Assembly: GCA_944474755.1 (NCBI GenBank)
Contig: OX104122.1
Location: 16,192,641 to 16,256,640 of the forward strand
Direction: 5' to 3'
DNA from: Limnoperna fortunei
Lineage: Eukaryota > Mollusca > Bivalvia > Mytilida > Modiolidae
Length of the DNA stretch: 64,000 bases
The notes below the pieces were generated by a model. It saw only the letters and a list, made by a program, of their open reading frames with translations. It was not told the origin of the DNA and did no database searches. The translations under genes were made by a program, and so were the position numbers. Shown here one piece after another: positions 57,836 through 64,000 of this stretch (within the stretch, counting starts at the first letter, position 1; every line of letters starts with the position of its first letter).

Positions 57836-57915
57836 TCTTGGAGTATCCCAGTAAAACAGGAGTATCCCAGTAAAACAGGAGTATCCCAGTAAAACAGGAG
57901 TATCCCAGTAAAACA
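57836..57915. repeat. 19-bp minisatellite, four copies
   Basis: GAGTATCCCAGTAAAACAG repeated head-to-tail just before the 53-bp array. Confidence 0.95.
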
Positions 57916-60900
57916 AATGTGGACAACAGACTGTCCAAACAACCTCTTAGTACAAATTAAACTAGACAGATTTGGACAACTGACTGTCCAAACAACCTCT
58001 TAGTACAAATTAAACCAGACAGATTTGGACAACTGACTGTCCAAACAACCTCTTAGTACAAATTAAACTAGACAGATTTGGACAACTGACTGTCCAAACA
58101 ACTTCTTAGTACAAATTAAACTAGACAGATTTGGACAACTGACTGTCCAAACAACCTCTTAGTACAAATTAAACCAGACAGATTTGGACAACTGACTGTC
58201 CAAACAACCTCTTAGTACAAATTAAACTAGACAGATTTGGACAACTGACTGTCCAAACAACCTCTTAGTACAAATTAAACTAGACAGATTTGGACAACTG
58301 ACTGTCCAAACAACCTCTTAGTACAAATTAAACTAGACAGATTTGGACAACTGACTGTCCAAACAACTTCTTAGTACAAATTAAACTAGACAGATTTGGA
58401 CAACTGACTGTCCAAACAACCTCTTAGTACACATTAAACTAGACAGATTTGGACAACTGACTGTCCAAACAACTCCTTAGTACACATTAAACTAGACAGA
58501 TTTGGACAACAGACTGTCCAAACAACTCCTTAGTACACATTAAACTAGACAGATTTGGACAATTGACTGTCCAAACAACCTCTTAGTACAAATTAAACTA
58601 GACAGATTTGGACAACTGACTGTCCAAACAACTCCTTAGTACAAATTAAACTAGACAGATTTGGACAACTGACTGTCCAAACAACTCCTTAGTACAAATT
58701 AAACTAGACAGATTTGGACAACTGACTGTCCAAACAACTCCTTAGTACAAATTAAACTAGACCAGATTTGGACAATTGACTGTCCAAACAACCTCTTAGT
58801 ACAAATTAAACTAGACAGATTTGGACAACAGACTGTCCAAACAACCTCTTAGTACAAATTAAACTGGACAGATTTGGACAATTGACTGTCCAAACAACCT
58901 CTTAGTACAAATTAAACTAGACAGATTTGGACAACAGACTGTCCAAACAACCTCTTAGTACACATTAAACAAGACAGATTTGGACAATTGACTGTCCAAA
59001 CAACCTCTTAGTACAAATTAAACTAGACAGATTTGGACAACTGACTGTCCAAACAACCTCTTAGTACACATTAAACTAGACAGATTTGGACAACAGACTG
59101 TCCAAACAACCTCTTAGTACAAATTAAACTAGACAGATTTGGACAATTGACTGTCCAAACAACCTCTTAGTACAAATTAAACTAGACAGATTTGGACAAC
59201 AGACTGTCCAAACAACCTCTTAGTACAAATTAAACTAGACAGATTTGGACAATTGACTGTCCAAACAACCTCTTAGTACACATTAAACTAGACAGATTTG
59301 GACAACTGACTGTCCAAACAACCTCTTAGTACAAATTAAACTAGACAGATTTGGACAATTGACTGTCCAAACAACCTCTTAGTACACATTAAACTAGACA
59401 GATTTGGGCAACAGACTGTCCAAACAACCTCTTAGTACAAATTAAACTAGACAGATTTGGACAACTGACTGTCCAAACAACTCCTTAGTACAAATTAAAC
59501 TAGACAGATTTGGACAACTGACTGTCCAAACAACCTCTTAGTACAAATTAAACTAGACAGATTTGGACAATTGACTGTCCAAACAACCTCTTAGTACACA
59601 TTAAACTAGACAGATTTGGACAACAGACTGTCCAAACATCCTCTTAGTACAAATTAAACTAGACAGATTTGGACAACAGACTGTCCAAACAACCTCTTAG
59701 TACAAATTAAACTAGACAGATTTGGACAACTGACTGTCCAAACAACCTCTTAGTACAAATTAAACTAGACAGATTTGGACAATTGACTGTCCAAACAACC
59801 TCTTAGTACACATTAAACTAGACAGATTTGGACAACAGACTGTCCAAACAACCTCTTAGTACAAATTAAACTAGACAGATTTGGACAACTGACTGTCCAA
59901 ACAACCTCTTAGTACAAATTAAACTAGACAGATTTGGACAATTGACTGTCCAAACAACCTCTTAGTACAAATTAAACTGGACAGATTTGGACAACTGACT
60001 GTCCAAACAACCTCTTAGTACAAATTAAACTAGAAAGATTTGGACTCCAAACAACCTCTTAGTACAAATTAAACTAGACAGATTTGGACAACTGACTGTC
60101 CAAACAACTTCTTAGTACAAATTAAACTAGACAGATTTGGACAACTGACTGTCCAAACAACCTCTTAGTACAAATTAAACTAGACAGATTTGGACAACTG
60201 ACTGTCCAAACAACTCCTTAGTACAAATTAAACTAGACAGATTTGGACAACTGACTGTCCAAACAACTCCTTAGTACAAATTAAACTAGACAGATTTGGA
60301 CAACTGACTGTCAAAACAACCTCTTAGTACAAATTAAACTAGACAGATTTGGACAACTGACTGTCCAAACAACTTCTTAGTACAAATTAAACTAGACAGA
60401 TTTGGACAACTGACTGTCCAAACAACTCCTTAGTACAAATTAAACTAGACAGATTTGGACAACTGACTGTCCAAACAACTCCTTAGTACAAATTAAACTA
60501 GACAGATTTGGACTCCAAACAACTCCTTAGTACAAATTAAACTAGACAGATTTGGACAATTGACTGTCCAAACAACCTCTTAGTACAAATTAAACTAGAC
60601 AGATTTGGACAACTGACTGTCCAAACAACTCCTTAGTACATATTAAACTAGACAGATTTGGACTCCAAACAACTCCTTAGTACAAATTAAACTAGACAGA
60701 TTTGGACTCCAAACAACTCCTTAGTACAAATTAAACTGGACAGATTTGGACTCCAAACAACTCCTTAGTACAAATTAAACTGGACAGATTTGGACAACTG
60801 ACTGTCCAAACAACTCCTTAGTACAAATTAAACTGGACAGATTTGGACAACTGACTGTCCAAACAACCTCTTAGTACAAATTAAACTAGAAAGATTTGGA

Positions 60901-63900
60901 CAACAGACTGTCCAAACAACCTCTTAGTACAAATTAAACTAGACAGATTTGGACAACTGACTGTCCAAACAACCTCTTAGTACACATTAAACTAGAAAGA
61001 TTTGGACAACAGACTGTCCAAACAACCTCTTAGTACACATTAAACTAGAAAGATTTGGACAACTGACTGTCCAAACAACCTCTTAGTACACATTAAACTA
61101 GAAAGATTTGGACAACTGACTGTCCAAACAACTTCTTAGTACACATTAAACTAGAAAGATTTGGACAACTGACTGTCCAAACAACTCCTTAGTACAAATT
61201 AAACTAGACAGATTTAAGCAACAGACTGTCCAAACAACCTCTTAGTACAAATTAAACTAGACAGATTTGGACAACTGACTGTCCAAACAACCTCTTAGTA
61301 CAAATTAAACTAGACAGATTTGGACAACTGACTGTCCAAACAACCTCTTAGTACAAATTAAACTAGACAGATTTGGACAACTGACTGTCCAAACAACCTC
61401 TTAGTACAAATTAAACTAGACAGATTTGGACAACTGACTGTCCAAACAATCTCTTAGTACAAATTAAACTAGACAGATTTGGACAACAGACTGTCCAAAC
61501 AACTCCTTAGTACAAATAAAACTAGACAGATTTGGACAACAGACTGTCCAAACAACCTCCTAGTCCAAATTAAACTGGACAGATTTGGACTCCAAACAAC
61601 TCCTTAGTACAAATTAAACTGGACAGATTTGGACAACTGACTGTCCAAACAACTCCTTAGTACAAATTTAACTAAACAGATTTGGACAACAGACTGTCCA
61701 AACAACCTCCTAGTCCAAATTAAACTAGACAGATTTGGACTCCAAACAACTCCTTAGTACAAATTAAACTGGACAGATTTGGACAACTGACTGTCCAAAC
61801 AACTCCTTAGTACAAATTAAACTGGACAGATTTGGACAACTGACTGTCCAAACAACTCCTTAGTACAAATTAAACTGGACAGATTTGGACAACAGACTGT
61901 CCAAACAACCTCTTAGTACAAATTAAACTAGACAGATTTGGACAACAGACTGTCCAAACAACCTCTTAGTACAGATTAAACTAGAAAGATTTCGACAACA
62001 GACTGTCCAAACAACCTCTTAGTACACATTAAACCAGAAAGATTTGGACAACTGACTGTCCAAACACAGTGTTTTCGTTAAGAACCGGCCGCCGGCCAGA
62101 ATGTCCGCCTCAGTGAACTTCCTGGCCGGTTCAAATTGCGTTTCCAAAAAAAAAATATTGTGCAATTTTTCGTTTATTGAGTTTCAAGTTCGATGTTTTC
62201 ACGCAGAGATTATTTTAAGCGTAAATAAACTACTTCCTTGTTGTTGTGAATGACGCTAGCCCTATAGTCTCCGGTATCGATTTTGTCGTTGGTCATTTGT
62301 AATTTGGATTTTGATTGGCTGTAATTGTTTAATTCTCCGTCGCAGTGGCGTTTGAATGCAACAGAATCCATGTCAATAAGTCATGATGAACAATGACATT
62401 GATCAAAAAAGCAAACTATCGTAAATAATACCATGAAACGGAGTATCAAAGATTTTTTTAAAAACGTAATTGTAAATATACAAACATGTAGGAGAAAAAA
62501 CATACATAATTTCACTTATTCAGATACCTGAATTTGACTTGAAAATCGCTTCAGAATGCAGGATTTTGCATCCTTGATTTCAAAATTTTCTGTGGGGGGC
62601 AAACCCCCGCAGACCCCCCCTACCAGGGGTGTACCTCCTCAAATTTCAGTTGAGCCTGCTCAACTGAAATAAAGTGAAAACACTGCAAACAACCTCTTAG
62701 TACACATTAAACTAGAAAGATTTGGACAACTGACTGTCCAAACAACTTCTTAGTACACATTAAACTAGAAAGATTTGGACAACTGACTGTCCAAACAACT
62801 CCTTAGTACAAATTAAACTAGACAGATTTAAGCAACAGACTGTCCAAACAACCTCTTAGTACAAATTAAACTAGACAGATTTGGACAACTGACTGTCCAA
62901 ACAACCTCTTAGTACAAATTAAACTAGACAGATTTGGACAACTGACTGTCCAAACAACCTCTTAGTACAAATTAAACTAGACAGATTTGGACAACTGACT
63001 GTCCAAACAACTCCTTAGTACAAATAAAACTAGACAGATTTGGACAACAGACTGTCCAAACAACCTCCTAGTCCAAATTAAACTGGACAGATTTGGACTC
63101 CAAACAACTCCTTAGTACAAATTAAACTGGACAGATTTGGACAACTGACTGTCCAAACAACTCCTTAGTACAAATTAAACTAGACAGATTTGGACAACAG
63201 ACTGTCCAAACAACCTCCTAGTCCAAATTAAACTAGACAGATTTGGACTCCAAACAACTCCTTAGTACAAATTAAACTGGACAGATTTGGACAACTGACT
63301 GTCCAAACAACTCCTTAGTACAAATTAAACTGGACAGATTTGGACAACTGACTGTCCAAACAACCTCTTAGTACAAATTAAACTAGACAGATTTGGACAA
63401 CAGACTGTCCAAACAACCTCTTAGTACAAATTAAACTAGACAGATTTGGACAACAGACTGTTCAAACAACCTCTTAGTACAAATTAAACTAGACAGATTT
63501 GGACAACTGACTGTCCAAACAACCTCTTAGTACAAATTAAACTAGACAGATTTGGACAACTGACTGTCCAAACAACCTCTTAGTACAAATTAAACTAGAC
63601 AGATTTGGACAACTGACTGTCCAAACAACCTCTTAGTACAAATTAAACTAGACAGATTTGAACAACTGACTGTCCAAACAATCTCTTAGTACAAATTAAA
63701 CTAGACAGATTTGGACAACAGACTGTCCAAACAACTCCTTAGTACAAATAAAACTAGACAGATTTGGACAACAGACTGTCCAAACAACCTCCTAGTCCAA
63801 ATTAAACTGGACAGATTTGGACTCCAAACAACTCCTTAGTACAAATTAAACTGGACAGATTTGGACAACTGACTGTCCAAACAACTCCTTAGTACAAATT

Positions 63901-64000
63901 AAACTAGACAGATTTGGACAACAGACTGTCCAAACAACCTCCTAGTCCAAATTAAACTAGACAGATTTGGACTCCAAACAACTCCTTAGTACAAATTAAA
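57914..64000. repeat. 53-bp satellite-size array, runs off the window
   Basis: About 100 units of 53 bp (ACAACTGACTGTCCAAACAA, CCTCTTAGTACAAATTAAAC, TAGACAGATTTGG). Common variants are CTG/CAG/TTG after ACAA, CCTCTT/TCCTT, ACAAATT/ACACATT, and a shortened unit with TTTGGACTCCAAAC. The order of variants recurs in blocks, so higher-order copying has occurred. A 619-bp element interrupts it at 62067-62685. Confidence 0.97.
62067..62685. mobile_element. 619-bp TIR element in the 53-bp array
   Basis: Starts CAGTGTTTTCG and ends GAAAACACTG. CAAACA is found at both borders (62061-62066 and 62686-62691) while an uninterrupted unit has it once, so it is a 5-6 bp target duplication. Inner palindromes include ACCGGCCGCCGGCC with GGCCGGTT and TTTCAGTTGAGCCTGCTCAACTGAAA. 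The CAGTG start recalls hAT elements, but those usually duplicate 8 bp. No transposase frame. Confidence 0.8.

Overview
This is nuclear DNA of an animal, most likely a bivalve mollusc. It is AT-rich, its genes are split by introns, and it is crowded with repeats typical of molluscs: tRNA-derived V-type (RUDI-like) SINEs, pearl-like elements with ~160-bp core repeats and an ACGG-type microsatellite, and other short elements carrying tandem cores. The species cannot be named from the window.

Three host genes can be rebuilt exon by exon with matching phases. (1) A C2H2 zinc-finger gene on the minus strand (9138 down to 5351, four coding exons, 512 aa, eight fingers). (2) PPIH, the U4/U6 snRNP cyclophilin, on the plus strand (19343-33314, seven coding exons, 180 aa, complete). 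(3) The 3' half of an MFSD13A/TMEM180-type membrane protein on the minus strand (four exons between 57190 and 48732; its 5' exons lie beyond the right edge).

Layout. 0.6-3.5 kb: tandem-core mobile element (family A). 5.3-9.2 kb: zinc-finger gene with a 28-bp minisatellite in an intron. 9.2-19.3 kb: no gene recognised; LINE ends, foldback elements, dispersed TGACGTCA-bearing repeats and a 1-kb composite palindrome. 19.3-33.3 kb: PPIH, whose introns hold a LINE remnant, SINEs, three tandem arrays and a mobile element nested in a SINE. 38.4-40.3 kb: a second tandem-core element (family B). 41.4-48.3 kb: a 6.9-kb unit bounded by ~61-bp terminal inverted repeats and a perfect 9-bp target duplication, containing a decayed RecQ-like helicase gene and traces of an opposing gene. 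48.7-57.2 kb: MFSD13A-like gene. 50.5-56.2 kb and 57.8-64 kb: very large minisatellite arrays.

The most striking signals are these. (a) Minisatellites in PPIH and MFSD13A start across an exon edge, so every unit copies a splice site: donors in PPIH, acceptors in MFSD13A. A third, two-copy duplication of an acceptor looks like a young stage of the same process. (b) The TIR-bounded RecQ helicase unit is probably a dead DNA transposon of a helicase-carrying type. (c) Two pearl-like copies sit inside a minisatellite that supplies its own empty site, showing insertion without target duplication, as expected of Helitron-like elements. (d) At least four unrelated-looking element families share one design: end hairpin, short inverted ends, tandem core, short GC-rich microsatellite.
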